Source: Branchiostoma floridae (taxonomy: Eukaryota; Chordata; Leptocardii; Amphioxiformes; Branchiostomatidae). Taken from it: DNA of 64,000 bases. The DNA lies in NCBI RefSeq assembly GCF_000003815.2, contig NC_049995.1, positions 1,011,575 through 1,075,574 on the forward strand, in the 5' to 3' direction. A model generated the notes under the pieces. The model worked only from the letters and a program-made list of their open reading frames with translations. It did not search any database and had not been told where the DNA came from. The translations under genes and the position numbers were made by a program. This document shows, piece after piece, positions 56,001 through 61,015 of this stretch (the first letter of the stretch is position 1; each line of letters starts with the position of its first letter).

Positions 56001-57202
56001 TGTGCTTCAAAATACAAAAGTGAAAGGATTTCATGGTCATAAAACAAAATCAACTGCTTTTCTAAAAATGTATCTTTGTCATATTTTCTCTGACCCTTAT
56101 TTTTTCTTTCTTACCCACCCTCTTCACATTGGTCTATCTTCAATCTGAATACAGCCATATATAGCAATGGCTTGAGACTATGTAATATTGAGGAATTTCA
56201 CAGAGACTAGCAAGGAACCAGTCTTTTGCCTACTAGAAGCCACTTACAGTACAGTAGAAGCCAATTGCACAACGGATAACTGCACACTTCTGTTAATTGC
56301 ACTAGTAGTGATCGGTCCAGCTGAATAACTTTGCTTTGTTGCACCATCCGGATAATTGCACACAATGTGCTGACAAATGGGGAGTGCAATAAAACGGCTT
56401 TGACTGTAGTAGTACTAGGTAGTGGGTAGTACTAGTAGGCTTTAATACATGTACCTTCTCTCTTGCTGCAATGAAAAGTGACCTGCACGCCAATCTGAGC
56501 TTCTCGGGGATGAAAACAAAAGGTTCAAACAGACTTACTTGATGACCCTGTTCTGAGTCTCGGGCGTTTCCTGGAGATTTTCTCTTCTCCTCCTGTCATT
56601 TTCTCTATCCCTCCTTCTTCTCTGCTCCCTTCTTCATGAGGCATTTCTGCATCACTATTATCAGAGGAGACTCTACTTCTTTTCTTCCTTTTTTCCTCCT
56701 CTCTCTCCAAAGTCTTCTTGTTTTTCTTCCCAGGTGGTCTACCTCTCCTCTTTCTCACAGGGGTAGCTCCAGAACTTCCAACCACATTGTCTGTTTTTTC
56801 CGTCTTTCCTTCTATCTCTCCATCCAAATTGAGCTTCTCGTCTGTTTCAGTTGCTGTGGATTTTTGCTGCCTTGTGTCTGGTGTTGATAAACTTTCTACT
56901 TCAGACCTGCCTTTATTCTCATCACTTTCACTGCTGTACTTCTTTGTTGGTGTCCTCAGTCGACCTGTTCTTGACCTCATAGACCCCACTAGAATTTTGA
57001 CCCTGCCCCTTTGACCTGAGCCCCTTCCAAATGGTATCTTCGGAGAAACTTTAGAAAATTGTTCAAGGTCTTCCCCATGCAAGAGTGATGATCCCCTGCC
57101 CGTGGGGATCACAGGCTGCCCCCTCCCCCTGGGTTGCCCTTGGATGCGTCCCTGGTGACCAGCCCTTACTGAGGATTGCATCACTTCACCACAGTCCCAC
57201 AT
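34940..57202 (-). CDS. Fused ZNF512-like / GTF3C2-like gene (19 coding exons, about 1,530 codons)
   Basis: Seen: minus-strand exons with canonical splice sites join in phase from an ATG at 57202 to a TGA at 34940-34942. Order of the encoded parts: basic AT-hook region (exon 1), acidic exon 2, six zinc fingers alternating C2HC and C2H2 (exons 3-9), charged linker (exon 10), WD-type domain (exons 11-16), long low-complexity insert (exon 17) and C-terminal WD blades (exons 18-19). Known: ZNF512 is a nuclear zinc-finger protein with exactly this six-finger order; GTF3C2 (TFIIIC110) is a WD-repeat TFIIIC subunit needed for tRNA and other Pol III transcription. Inference: one fused protein combining both. 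Joins: 56538/55251, 55111/54414, 54294/53496, 53379/51983, 51923/50620, 50354/48918, 48764/47705, 47612/45794, 45592/43456, 43347/41895, 41496/41374, 41143/40866, 40648/39742, 39545/38883, 38664/38316, 38199/37541, 36475/35418, 35310/35053. Odd: exon 17 has a one-base frame discrepancy. Two separate genes or alternative transcripts remain possible. Confidence 0.8.
35098..35235 (-). repeat. Same interspersed family, short fragment in intron 18
   Basis: AGGGGGCCCAAACTTATA and GAAGCCACTAGGGGCCCAAA match the other copies. Confidence 0.6.
35311..35418 (-). CDS. Exon 18 of the fused gene
   Basis: 36 codons, phase 0; acceptor TTCTTGTTTCAG| and donor CACAAG|GTCAGC. It starts SCLEEN and ends in VEAVHK, the counterpart of LEAIHK in GTF3C2. 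A large foldback element begins 36 bp upstream of its acceptor. Confidence 0.9.
35454..35742. mobile_element. Large foldback element in intron 17
   Basis: Arms of about 120 bp start CCAACACAAAA and end TTTTGTGTTGG around a loop of about 35-40 bp. Both arms contain GTGACGTCAC and ACACGTGACTCA. Arm identity is high by eye. Confidence 0.9.
35947..36367 (+). mobile_element. hAT-like MITE (same family) in intron 17
   Basis: TAGGGCTGGGTATCGGTAC to GTACCGGTACCCACCCCTA, flanked by a perfect 8-bp duplication CATCTCAC (35939-35946 and 36368-36375). Confidence 0.93.
36476..37541 (-). CDS. Exon 17 of the fused gene: long low-complexity insert with three 111-bp repeats
   Basis: Acceptor TTCTCTCTCTTACAG| and donor GACCTG|GTAAGT. 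The start (PVYTVNLRPYKVHD) and the end (YELVFKDTDL) match GTF3C2 (LLFQDTDL), but the roughly 330 residues between are Ser/Thr/Gln/Asp-rich and much longer than the short loop in the human protein. Three perfect-length 111-bp repeats occupy 36671-37003. The exon is 1066 nt, one more than phase allows: the reading frame at its start runs to a stop at 36639, while the frame needed at its end is open only from 37045. Either a one-base assembly or allelic indel, or an undetected small intron, lies between 36639 and 37045. Confidence 0.8.
36671..37003 (-). repeat. Three 111-bp coding repeats in exon 17
   Basis: Copies start (plus strand) at 36671, 36782 and 36893. The unit is a multiple of three, so both frames relevant to exon 17 remain open across it: one gives SRTESESDGQTRHVTDTSCN-type units, the other TARPDMSRTPLVTLPVCNP-type units. 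Confidence 0.95.
37970..38177. mobile_element. Foldback MITE next to exon 16
   Basis: About 60-bp imperfect inverted repeats begin CTAGTTCACCT and end AGGTGAACTAG; GGGTAACCT is shared by both arms. Confidence 0.8.
38200..38316 (-). CDS. Exon 16 of the fused gene: WD blade
   Basis: 39 codons, phase 0. SVSYNPWRNCVVSADCAGEV and the following residues match the GTF3C2 pattern [21 protein letters not shown]. A foldback element ends 22 bp from its donor. Confidence 0.92.
38665..38883 (-). CDS. Exon 15 of the fused gene: WD blade
   Basis: 73 codons, phase 0 on both ends; acceptor CTCTCCATGCCCAG| and donor ACTTGG|GTGAGC. It begins FWDTQAPISPIQ and includes LAWPLHFPGVFAAVDCSCYS, equivalent to the GTF3C2 segment FWDLRRPYEPI...LAWLLPYNGVTVAQDNCYA. 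Confidence 0.93.
38935..39065 (-). mobile_element. LINE 3' UTR, reverse orientation, intron 14
   Basis: TTTATTTGCAAAATCATGCC and GAAGGCTAATTGCAGG are the complement of the 10.6-kb LINE end. Confidence 0.6.
39546..39742 (-). CDS. Exon 14 of the fused gene: fourth GTF3C2 WD blade
   Basis: Acceptor TTTTCCTACCCTACAG| at 39743-39744 and donor ATCAAG|GTAATG. It encodes VGMWDLQSQSPLLRV and AHDWVVTSVVWSQNNSRFIA, then SLDRHIK, matching the GTF3C2 pattern FWNLPTNSPL...AHDQAVRTLQW...SDRKIK. The first 49 nt and the acceptor are repeated seven more times upstream (to about 40340). Confidence 0.93.
39694..40340 (-). repeat. Eight 80/82-bp tandem copies of the exon-14 acceptor and first 49 nt
   Basis: The string CTGTAGGG (plus strand) marks copies near 39743, 39823, 39905, 39987, 40067, 40149, 40229 and 40311. 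Three variants (A: TAGGAAAAC, B: TAGGCAGAAAC, C: CAGGCAGAAAC) occur in the order A-B-C-A-B-A-B-C. Each copy has a polypyrimidine tract, AG and the exon head. Reading through a copy gives an in-frame TAA at the unit boundary. Confidence 0.95.
40649..40866 (-). CDS. Exon 13 of the fused gene: third GTF3C2 WD blade
   Basis: Acceptor TTTTCCCCTCTCAG| and donor TATGATG|GTGAGT. It encodes IPHPEAL at the start, as in the GTF3C2 segment SLPHPEAL, and ends GQCFTVVWQPD...RRLAAGFYDG, the counterpart of GQCLSLAWMP...HLAAGYYNG. Confidence 0.93.
41091..41132 (-). repeat. Telomere-like 14-bp repeat, three perfect units
   Basis: CCCCTAACCCTTAA three times on the plus strand (TTAAGGGTTAGGGG on the gene strand), starting 11 bases inside the intron after exon 12. 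It is a degenerate interstitial telomere-type sequence or a G-rich intronic element. Confidence 0.9.
41144..41374 (-). CDS. Exon 12 of the fused gene: second GTF3C2 WD blade with coding minisatellite
   Basis: Phase 2 in and phase 2 out. It encodes GTVWDMKWCPTGAWD and LPRLGLLAVACSDGGVRVI, near-identical in pattern to the GTF3C2 segments IWDLKFCPSGAWE and LPRLGLLALACSDGKV. Between them, at about 41205-41272, is an 18-bp coding repeat giving NPPA(A/V)Q units that lengthens one loop. A telomere-like repeat starts 11 bases into the downstream intron. Confidence 0.93.
41205..41272 (-). repeat. 18-bp coding minisatellite (NPPAVQ)
   Basis: About four G-rich units (plus strand GTACTGCAGGGGGGTTCT) inside exon 12 encode NPPA(A/V)Q repeats on the minus strand. 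The frame is kept. Confidence 0.9.
41497..41895 (-). CDS. Exon 11 of the fused gene: first GTF3C2 WD blade
   Basis: Acceptor GATTTCTTCTACAG| and donor CTGCAG|GTAAGA. It contains VTFFVGGPIWGAEWCPT and GMIQLWCLGDLENC, the counterparts of the GTF3C2 blade I recall as SFFTGGPLWALDWCP and LLQLWGLG. The insertion of a basic KKSKKSQ run between strands is local. Confidence 0.9.
43348..43456 (-). CDS. Exon 10 of the fused gene: linker joining fingers to WD domain
   Basis: The acceptor has a very strong pyrimidine tract (GTCCCCCTCCCCCATACAG|) and the donor is ACATG|GTAGGG. The 109 nt read as 2 + 35 codons + 2, exactly the phase needed between exon 9 (one base left) and exon 11 (one base taken). The residues run EDDGRPHSAARRTHHKLKRH and end in DWTDT; the split codon across the next junction is TGG (Trp). 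I recognise no domain. Phase fit and splice sites are the evidence. Confidence 0.65.
43505..43970 (-). pseudogene. LINE 3' end, reverse orientation, intron 9
   Basis: RTFLYRAIMLWNSLPSDIKS is a typical C-terminal LINE motif; the 3' UTR runs to a T-rich end near 43505. Confidence 0.7.
43976..44171. other. Assembly gap (196 N)
   Basis: Run of N in intron 9, flanked by LINE 3' ends. Confidence 1.
44172..44290 (+). mobile_element. LINE 3' UTR fragment beside an assembly gap
   Basis: GCCTGCGAAGCTGGTGTGTT and TATACCGGCTATATAGATAC match the complement of 48,960-49,080. The left side is lost in the gap 43976-44171. Confidence 0.65.
44394..45519 (+). mobile_element. 1.1-kb TIR element rich in GGGGCGAAATCGC, nested in an older MITE
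   Basis: GTGACAGGGATTTCGCC on the left and GGGGGGCGAAATCGCTGTCAC (last 20 bases shown complementary) on the right, flanked by ACCGGT (44388-44393 and 45520-45525). The outer sequence (44278-44393 and 45526-45550) is a TAGGGGTGGG-family MITE split by this insertion. No transposase reading frame was found. Confidence 0.8.
45593..45794 (-). CDS. Exon 9 of the fused gene: sixth finger (C2H2) and acidic tail
   Basis: Acceptor TTTTTTTTTCAG| and donor GTGAAG|GTGAGT. It encodes FKCLQCPREF...GVEYHLRREH and then a Ser/Asp/Glu-rich stretch (DSTSDDSLSDGSE). It leaves one base of a codon, so the gene does not end here; in vertebrate ZNF512 the protein ends a little after this finger. Confidence 0.9.
45936..47245. 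mobile_element. Long-TIR element in intron 8, interrupted by an assembly gap
   Basis: The left end ACACCAAAAAGTAGTTACTC and the right end (about 47,150-47,245, ...AACTTTTTGGTGTATC) are inverted. GATAGTGGATTCTATCC and GTCACTGACGAAGG lie inside both arms. The middle is a 909-base gap (46035-46943), which itself is flanked by the same arm sequence, so the gap may hide a tandem or collapsed repeat. Confidence 0.75.
46035..46943. other. Assembly gap (909 N)
   Basis: Run of N in intron 8, flanked on both sides by the same repeat arm. Confidence 1.
47346..47428 (-). pseudogene. tRNA-Leu(UAG)-like pseudogene
   Basis: On the minus strand the sequence carries a Leu-type D arm (GACCGAGTGGTCTAAGGTG), an anticodon loop TTTAGAT with UAG in the anticodon position, a long variable arm, and GTGGATTCGAATCCCAC. 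The 5' half of the acceptor stem (GTCAGCG) does not pair with the 3' half (TTACAAT), and the anticodon stem has one mismatch. Either a decayed tRNA gene or a tRNA-Leu-derived repeat. It sits in intron 8 of the fused gene. Confidence 0.7.
47613..47705 (-). CDS. Exon 8 of the fused gene: fifth finger (C2HC)
   Basis: 31 codons, phase 0 at both ends, acceptor TTTTGTATTCCAG| and donor GACAAG|GTAAAT. The finger reads VDCPYEDCPKTY...GLKAHLTQC, matching the fifth ZNF512 finger in spacing and in the GLKAHL core. Confidence 0.9.
48318..48730. mobile_element. Second long-TIR element of the same family, intron 7
   Basis: ACACCAAAAAGTAGTTACTC at the left and GAGTAACTACTTTTTGGTAT at the right; arms of about 110 bp share GAAGTGATCTGGAAGAAACA. 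It ends about 35 bp from exon 7. Confidence 0.85.
48765..48918 (-). CDS. Exon 7 of the fused gene: RRAA-ALLHLQE helix segment
   Basis: Phase 2 in, phase 0 out. It encodes ALLHLQEIVDGEERVTKSW at the start and IQKWTRDIK at the end. Joined to exon 6 it gives KRRAAARALLHLQE. As I recall, ZNF512 has a counterpart here (RRSAKIAVYHLQEL ... HKWKTDIK), and the N-terminal part of human GTF3C2, which has no fingers, has RRRAAQVALLYLQEL. Confidence 0.85.
48950..49330 (-). pseudogene. LINE 3' end, reverse orientation, intron 6
   Basis: DVFKNPYFPRTIVEWNLLSP and SSLGSFEERLQM are the LINE C-terminal block. The 3' UTR contains CACACCAGCTTCGCAGGC; the same UTR occurs in the opposite orientation at 44172-44290. 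Confidence 0.75.
49470..49925 (+). mobile_element. Diverged hAT-like MITE (same family) in intron 6
   Basis: Starts TACGGGTAGGTACTGGTA and ends AGTACCCACCCCTA; interior GGTCCAGTTCAGGTCC as in its relatives. The target duplication is not preserved. Confidence 0.75.
49985..50325 (+). mobile_element. hAT-like MITE next to exon 6
   Basis: 15-bp perfect ends CAGGGCTCGAAATAC / GTATTTCGAGCCCTG. It ends about 30 bp from the exon-6 donor. TATAA flanks both sides, shorter than the usual 8-bp duplication. Confidence 0.85.
50355..50620 (-). CDS. Exon 6 of the fused gene: third (C2HC) and fourth (C2H2) fingers
   Basis: Acceptor TTGTTTCTCCAG| and donor GCCAG|GTTGG. It starts GCSSSYTTVYGYEYHVRRCG, completing a C-x4-C...H-x3-C finger almost identical in pattern to ZNF512, then FPCDQC...LHQRTIH. 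After a Pro/Gly/Glu-rich spacer it ends in KSKRRAAAR, the first half of a motif completed in exon 7. Confidence 0.9.
50950..51740 (+). pseudogene. LINE reverse transcriptase C-terminal fragment split by a MITE
   Basis: EQVQKLELVQKRACRIILGT before 51066 and YPHALQNVGLTSLADRREHL and following residues after 51475 are the common C-terminal block of LINE proteins; the hAT-like MITE interrupts it. Confidence 0.8.
51074..51466 (+). mobile_element. hAT-like MITE (same family) inserted into a LINE fragment
   Basis: Starts TAGGGGTGGGTACCGGTA and ends ACCCAGCCCTA, with a perfect 8-bp duplication CCACCTAC (51066-51073, 51467-51474). The LINE reading frame resumes after it. Confidence 0.92.
51924..51983 (-). 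CDS. Exon 5 of the fused gene: ERxRLR linker and start of third finger
   Basis: A 20-codon exon, phase 0 on both sides. Its residues ERARLRFILKKLGKLQCKNE correspond to the ZNF512 linker that I recall as ERERLRTVLKRLGKLRC. The final Cys starts the third finger, completed in exon 6. Confidence 0.9.
53380..53496 (-). CDS. Exon 4 of the fused gene: second finger (C2H2)
   Basis: Acceptor CCTTTTCTGTACAG| and donor CTTAAT|GTAAGT; 39 codons, phase 0 at both ends. A classic C2H2 finger is visible (LQCSQC ... GALKYHLISVH), followed by a Glu/Pro-rich tail as in ZNF512. Confidence 0.9.
53560..53902 (+). mobile_element. hAT-like MITE in intron 3
   Basis: Ends CAGGGTTCTAG and CTAGAACCCTG; the interior repeats TTTTAGCGTAGTGG motifs. 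The flanking target duplication is not clear. Confidence 0.75.
54295..54414 (-). CDS. Exon 3 of the fused gene: first finger (C2HC)
   Basis: Acceptor GACACTCACAG|AACACATGG; donor either GTACAG|GTACGT (ending 54295) or GGCAAG|GTACAG (ending 54301), both in phase. It encodes a C-x2-C...H-x4-C finger (CVCSKC ... WRHYNSC), preceded by a W-x-x-E-V segment like the one before the first ZNF512 finger. The exon head and acceptor are duplicated in tandem just upstream. Confidence 0.85.
54361..54540 (-). repeat. 90-bp tandem duplication of the exon-3 acceptor and first 54 nt
   Basis: Units 54361-54450 and 54451-54540 differ at about two positions. The upstream copy repeats the acceptor and the sequence coding the first half of the C2HC finger, then runs into intronic sequence with an in-frame stop. 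Confidence 0.95.
54774..54980 (+). mobile_element. MITE, same family, in intron 2
   Basis: Ends CTGTAAATGCA and TGCATTTACAG, flanked by TA. The interior carries CGCGAACTTAAAACCACCGC-type repeats. Best preserved copy in the window. Confidence 0.9.
55112..55251 (-). CDS. Exon 2 of the fused gene: basic then acidic linker
   Basis: Acceptor TTTTGGATGAAG| and donor ATG|GTATGT. The phase fits exon 1 (two bases in) and exon 3 (phase 0 out). It encodes RRRVREPSPDDDDESDKEME and neighbouring charged residues, probably a disordered segment before the first finger. Confidence 0.75.
55610..55796 (+). mobile_element. MITE, same family, in intron 1
   Basis: Ends CTGTAAATG and ATGCATTTACAG, TA flanks. A partial relative follows at about 55820-55880. 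Confidence 0.85.
56455..56502 (-). CDS. Possible 48-nt cassette exon of the fused gene
   Basis: The segment is bounded by CCCCGAG|AAG and AAG|GTACAT. Read in the phase left by exon 1 it is open, takes two bases and leaves one, so it can be included or skipped without changing the downstream frame. I see no family motif in it. It may be a cassette exon or chance. Confidence 0.3.
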
Positions 57203-57307
57203 ATGATGTCATATCCTGGTTAGTGACATCTTCGGGGGATGTCACTTCTGGTGATCCAGGAAGTTGCAGCTGCTGATTTGTCTGCCATCTAGCTAAAATG
57301 CTTTGGT
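56539..57307 (-). CDS. Exon 1 of the fused gene: AT-hook, basic N-terminal region
   Basis: Coding is taken from ATG 57202 to the donor CAA|GTAAGT at 56538 (221 codons plus one base). The protein is rich in Gly/Arg/Pro. A good AT-hook core (KRRGRPPGKK) lies near residues 151-160, followed by a Lys/Arg/Glu-rich stretch, as expected for a chromatin-associated N-terminus. A likely 3' splice site (TTTCTGTTTCAG) precedes 57307, so 57203-57307 is probably leader. In the frame of ATG 57202 an in-frame TGA lies just upstream. In a second frame 57307 to about 57188 is open for nearly 40 codons and then stops, overlapping the chosen start, so the start is uncertain. An untranslated first exon further upstream was not found. 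Confidence 0.75.
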
Positions 57308-57309
57308 CT

Positions 57310-58128
57310 GAAACAGAAAACGAAATTTTTTTCAGAAATAAGTATTTTCGTTGTCTCTAATCTTCAAGCATATGAAGGGTGTTACTTGCGTTGTTGTGGC
57401 ATACAGTATTTTACATCTTTCTGTTGGTATCGTCCTTTGCCTCCTTATACTGGGACTGCTAAAACTTGGGAAGAACACTATAGCTGGCAACCTACCTAAG
57501 TTACTCCTAAGACTAAGGCCCAATCTATACACAGGTTTTGCCGATACCTGTGGAGATGTCGGGAGGGATCTGGAACGTTGGCCGCGGGACACCCGTGGCG
57601 CTTGCAGTCATAAACAGCTATATAGCCTAATGAGCCCGCGTTATATGCTAATGAGCCCTCCTGAAGTCGGGACATATCTGCAAGTGCGCGGAAGCTGTTG
57701 GGGACCCCTGCCAAGCTATCGGGGACCCCTGCTAAGCTATCGGGCGAATGCTCCCGACCTTTCGGGAGAAATTCTGCCGATATCTTTATGGTGATATTGC
57801 AGTTCCATCTAGACGCTGAAAAAAAGCTGTAGGCGAGAGGTTTTCGGCTCGCCGATATCGGGAAAAACCATGTCTAGATCGTGCATAAGGTTGAAGCAAG
57901 ATGATTTTTCATCAGCTAAATTGGGCAATTATGCAGCTTCGCTATTGCTTGCATATTTGTAGCCAACCATGCCCAGATCACCTCTTCTCGGTAAGTGTTC
58001 TAATTTTCCATGCAGATGTTTCGGTGCCCCACCATACACTGGGGGCCTCTAGCTTTCCATCCCTATCTGACAGAATGGTGCGATTCTTTTCCAGATGTGT
58101 CTGAGCCCCAGCCTGAACCAGAACAGTG
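57310..58128. other. Upstream region of the fused gene
   Basis: Apart from the possible TIR element at 57.5-57.9 kb nothing was identified; no first exon or promoter motif is clear here. Confidence 0.4.
57515..57886. mobile_element. Possible TIR element upstream of exon 1
   Basis: The left end GGCCCAATCTATACACAGG and the complement of the right end (CGATCTAGACATGGTTTTTC) are imperfectly alike, with GCCGATA nearby in both. CG-rich palindromic interior. Boundaries approximate. Confidence 0.45.
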
Positions 58129-58136
58129 GCATGAAC

Positions 58137-58514
58137 CAGGGCTCTAGCCAGCATCCGTTTTTTCGTCAATCGACGGAAATTTGCTGCGTGTGACGGAAAA
58201 AATTTTAAAACCAATCCATCAACTTTGACGGACAAAAATCTGATAAAAGCTCCTTGGTGGAAGCTACAGGCGGCTTGAGGATGCCGTCCACGGCCGTAAA
58301 AGCCACACACTGTTTGTTTTGCTATTGTTATGATTGTTGACAATGTGTGTCGGTGCCCTTTCGCATACGATAATCTCATTAAAACTCGTTTTTTAAGGTC
58401 TCAGTTCAGTCTCTCCCTCATATAACGTCCTTGGTCTCTCTAACTCCTGGAATAGTGTTTTCGCGACAATGGGAATTGGCTGACGGAAAAAATGTCGAGC
58501 TGGCTAGAGCCCTG
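58137..58514 (+). mobile_element. hAT-like MITE with perfect TIR and 8-bp target duplication
   Basis: The 16-bp terminal repeats CAGGGCTCTAGCCAGC / GCTGGCTAGAGCCCTG are perfect. GCATGAAC flanks both sides (58129-58136 and 58515-58522). CAGGG ends and an 8-bp duplication are typical of the hAT superfamily. No transposase is inside. Confidence 0.92.
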
Positions 58515-59000
58515 GCATGAACACTGCACTATACGGATTTTACACTGGAAAGACAGTTAAGACAAATGAATTCTACAGCAAGAATTAATCTAACGTTAAG
58601 TGGCCAAGGACTACTATTACTAAGTTTAAAGGTCAAAAGGAATGCCAGAACTTGTATTTGATGAATGTACTAGCAATGGACTTCAGTATGTGGTCCCTGA
58701 ACTCTAGGGACAACTGAGCTAAACCTACCCTGTAAAGTACTGTGTGGGTAAAACTGTTTGGCTCGCTTTTTTGACGGATCCGTGCAATATGACTTTCATC
58801 TCGGAATCGAACCCCCAAACACTAATCTTCATGATTTGCGAACACCAGTGACAGAGTACGCAAGCGCAAAGAAGCAAGTAAATTTCGTCTGGAAAGCTCT
58901 GCAAAAGTTCGGGAGTGATCTTATATGATGTATTTCATATGTTGGAAGAAAACAGATTCATAAATTCATACGAGTTTAAACATTCTATCTTTAGCAAGTA

Positions 59001-60386
59001 TACCGAAGTCACGGGTTCCGCACTGGCCGCCCAGTGCGGAATACGTGGAGAAAATGGCGTCGGCACTCGGGTCCCAGTGCGGAAGTTTCTTCCGCACAGG
59101 AACTCCAGTGCGGAACGGCTTTGTTCGAGTGCTGAAGACCCGTCAGCACTGGAATTCCAGAGCTACACCTTGTCTCGGCACTCGTTTTCCAGTGCCGAAC
59201 TCCGCCCGGCACTCGGTTTCTAGTGCCGAACTCCGCCCAGCACTCGGTTTCTAGTGCCGAACTCCGCTCAGCACTCGGTTTCTAGTGCGGAAGGGTGGTT
59301 CAAAGGTCGTTCAGCACTGGTTACCCAGTGCGGAGGTCATTGAGCACTGGATAACCCAGTGCCGATCTACCTAAGTCACGGGTTCCGCACTGGGATTTCT
59401 AGTGCTCGGTGACTTTTCGGCACTAGAGGCCGAGTGCTAAGACCACTTCGGCACTAGAAGCCGAGTGCTACTATCATTTTAAGACCGTCAGCACTGGGTT
59501 TCCAGTGCTCGCGTCCAAATCGTTACTCAAAAACATAGTTGACATGCAGCAGCGCCTACTCACCTTCGGACGGTCACTTGTAAACTCAGTATTTTAAATC
59601 AATTTTGGCTTAGTCTTGTCTCTGTCGGAACTCAAACAGCATGTGTGTATCATACGCTACATCCTACATGTATATAGTGTTATGTATATGATGACCTCAT
59701 GTCAACAGTGTGTCAGCTTCGTTCCCTTTTTCTAAATTTCACGAAGATAAAATGCTAATACAATACATTAACGTTACAGCTCCCTTTGTCGTGTTTGAGT
59801 TGCAGACTACTTTCAATCAATCGTTCGCATGCATCATTGCGTGGTGGATACAGACAGTTTAGATGTAGTTCTACTTTGGTCACGAAAGAAATTAATGTCT
59901 AAATGAGAAAGATAATTGATATGTACTATTCTTTGAAAACCCGACACGGATATTTCCTCCCATACGCAGCTTTCTCAGGCTCAAGGTGAACGTTTTGTTA
60001 CACTTCTTTTATATATGTGTACCACCTTTAACTGCCCGGAACTGTACATAACGTAACGGAGGCTGGCTGTCAGCACTCAGTTTCAAGTGCGGAATATTTG
60101 TTGTCACTGGTTTTCCTGTGCGGAATATTTGTCGTCACTCGTTTTCTAGAGCGGAATGTTTGTCGTCACTCGTTTTCTAGTGCGGAATATTTGTCGTCAC
60201 TCGTTTTCTAGTGCGGAAGGTAGTCTCAGCACTCGGTTTCTAGTGGTGAATCGGGGTTTTCAGTGCTGAAGTCGACTCACCACTGGACACCTAGTGCGGA
60301 CGTAACTTCGGCACTAGACTTCTAGTGCGGAAGGCCCCTTCCGCACTAGACACCGAGTGCTGAGAGAGGAACCCGTGACTTCGGTA
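59001..60386. mobile_element. 1.4-kb element with TIRs and subterminal arrays of short hairpins
   Basis: Ends TACCGAAGTCACGGGTTCC and GGAACCCGTGACTTCGGTA are perfect complements; TA may be the target duplication. Next to each end are many units of the form GCACT-(about 8 nt)-AGTGC (for example GCACTCGGTTTCTAGTGC). The middle (about 59,530-60,060) lacks them. No protein-coding frame was found. Confidence 0.85.
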
Positions 60387-60647
60387 GTTTTGCCTATCTT
60401 TACCATATATCATCTGGTAACAACACATTTAACCAAGGACGTTTTAACCTCCTTCATCTAACGTTACTTGTGATATAAACGTTAACGTATATATTTGCGG
60501 CACGCACCGACCAAGGAAAACAAATTATATCGGACAGAGAGAACCAGGAATGGCAAAAATATTCTATCTACTTTCTATTAATGTGGAAATGTAATGTAAA
60601 AGTTGTTGTACTTACATAAAACGTCGAGAAGTTAGTAAAAATCGCCG

Positions 60648-60700
60648 GTTGTGGCGTCAGCGGGACTCGAACCTGGGACCACAGCTCACACAGCCTCCAA
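60648..60700 (-). mobile_element. tRNA-like fragment, reverse orientation
   Basis: GCGGGACTCGAACCTGGGAC is the complement of a B box with TΨC arm. No full cloverleaf was found. Confidence 0.35.
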
Positions 60701-60719
60701 CATGGCGGACTCTCGTGAC

Positions 60720-60810
60720 GCCGCGCACTTTCTCGCGAGGTTTGAGATATTGAAGGGTCAGAGGTCAAAATGTTCTTTCTCGTGTCGCCGCGCACTTTCT
60801 CGCGAGGTTT
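60720..60810. promoter_or_regulatory. CpG-rich block with TCTCGCGAG motifs and a DR1-like hormone-receptor half-site pair
   Basis: TCTCGCGAGG occurs twice (about 60731 and 60799) in a repeated CGCCGCGCACTTTCTCGCGA context; TCTCGCGAGA is the known BANP-type promoter element. GGGTCAGAGGTCA (60755-60767) has a one-base-spaced direct-repeat arrangement and recurs at 61023-61035. It could belong to a promoter for either neighbouring gene; no transcript evidence is visible here. Confidence 0.3.
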
Positions 60811-60816
60811 GAAATA

Positions 60817-61015
60817 CTGTAAATACGAAAATATTTTTGATTGATTAATGTTCGCGGTTTTCACCGTGGCCCTTTTTACCGCGAATTTAAAACCACCGCG
60901 AACATTTTTAATGGTACTAAGGTGCATGGTGCTACCGTGAAATTGAAATCACCTCGAAAAGTCCTTTTTCCGCTACCGCGAAATTAAATCCCAGCGAACT
61001 GAAATGCATCTACAG
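60817..61015 (+). mobile_element. MITE (TA target, TIR CTGTAAAT...), copy with empty-site proof
   Basis: The element runs from CTGTAAATAC to CATCTACAG and is flanked by TA on both sides. The sequence left and right of it matches, joined without the element, the nearby stretch at about 60737-60775 (GAGATATTGAAGGGTCAGAG). The interior is rich in CCGCGAA / TTCGCGG and can fold back. Confidence 0.9.

Noticed and set aside
58780-58820. B-box-like CGGAATCGAACCCCC on the minus strand
   Set aside because: No A box or cloverleaf at the correct distance; could be chance or a SINE scrap.
59009-60380. CRISPR-like appearance of the regularly spaced GCACT...AGTGC units
   Set aside because: Units are hairpins with no constant repeat/unique spacer alternation, the context is animal DNA, and no cas genes are present.
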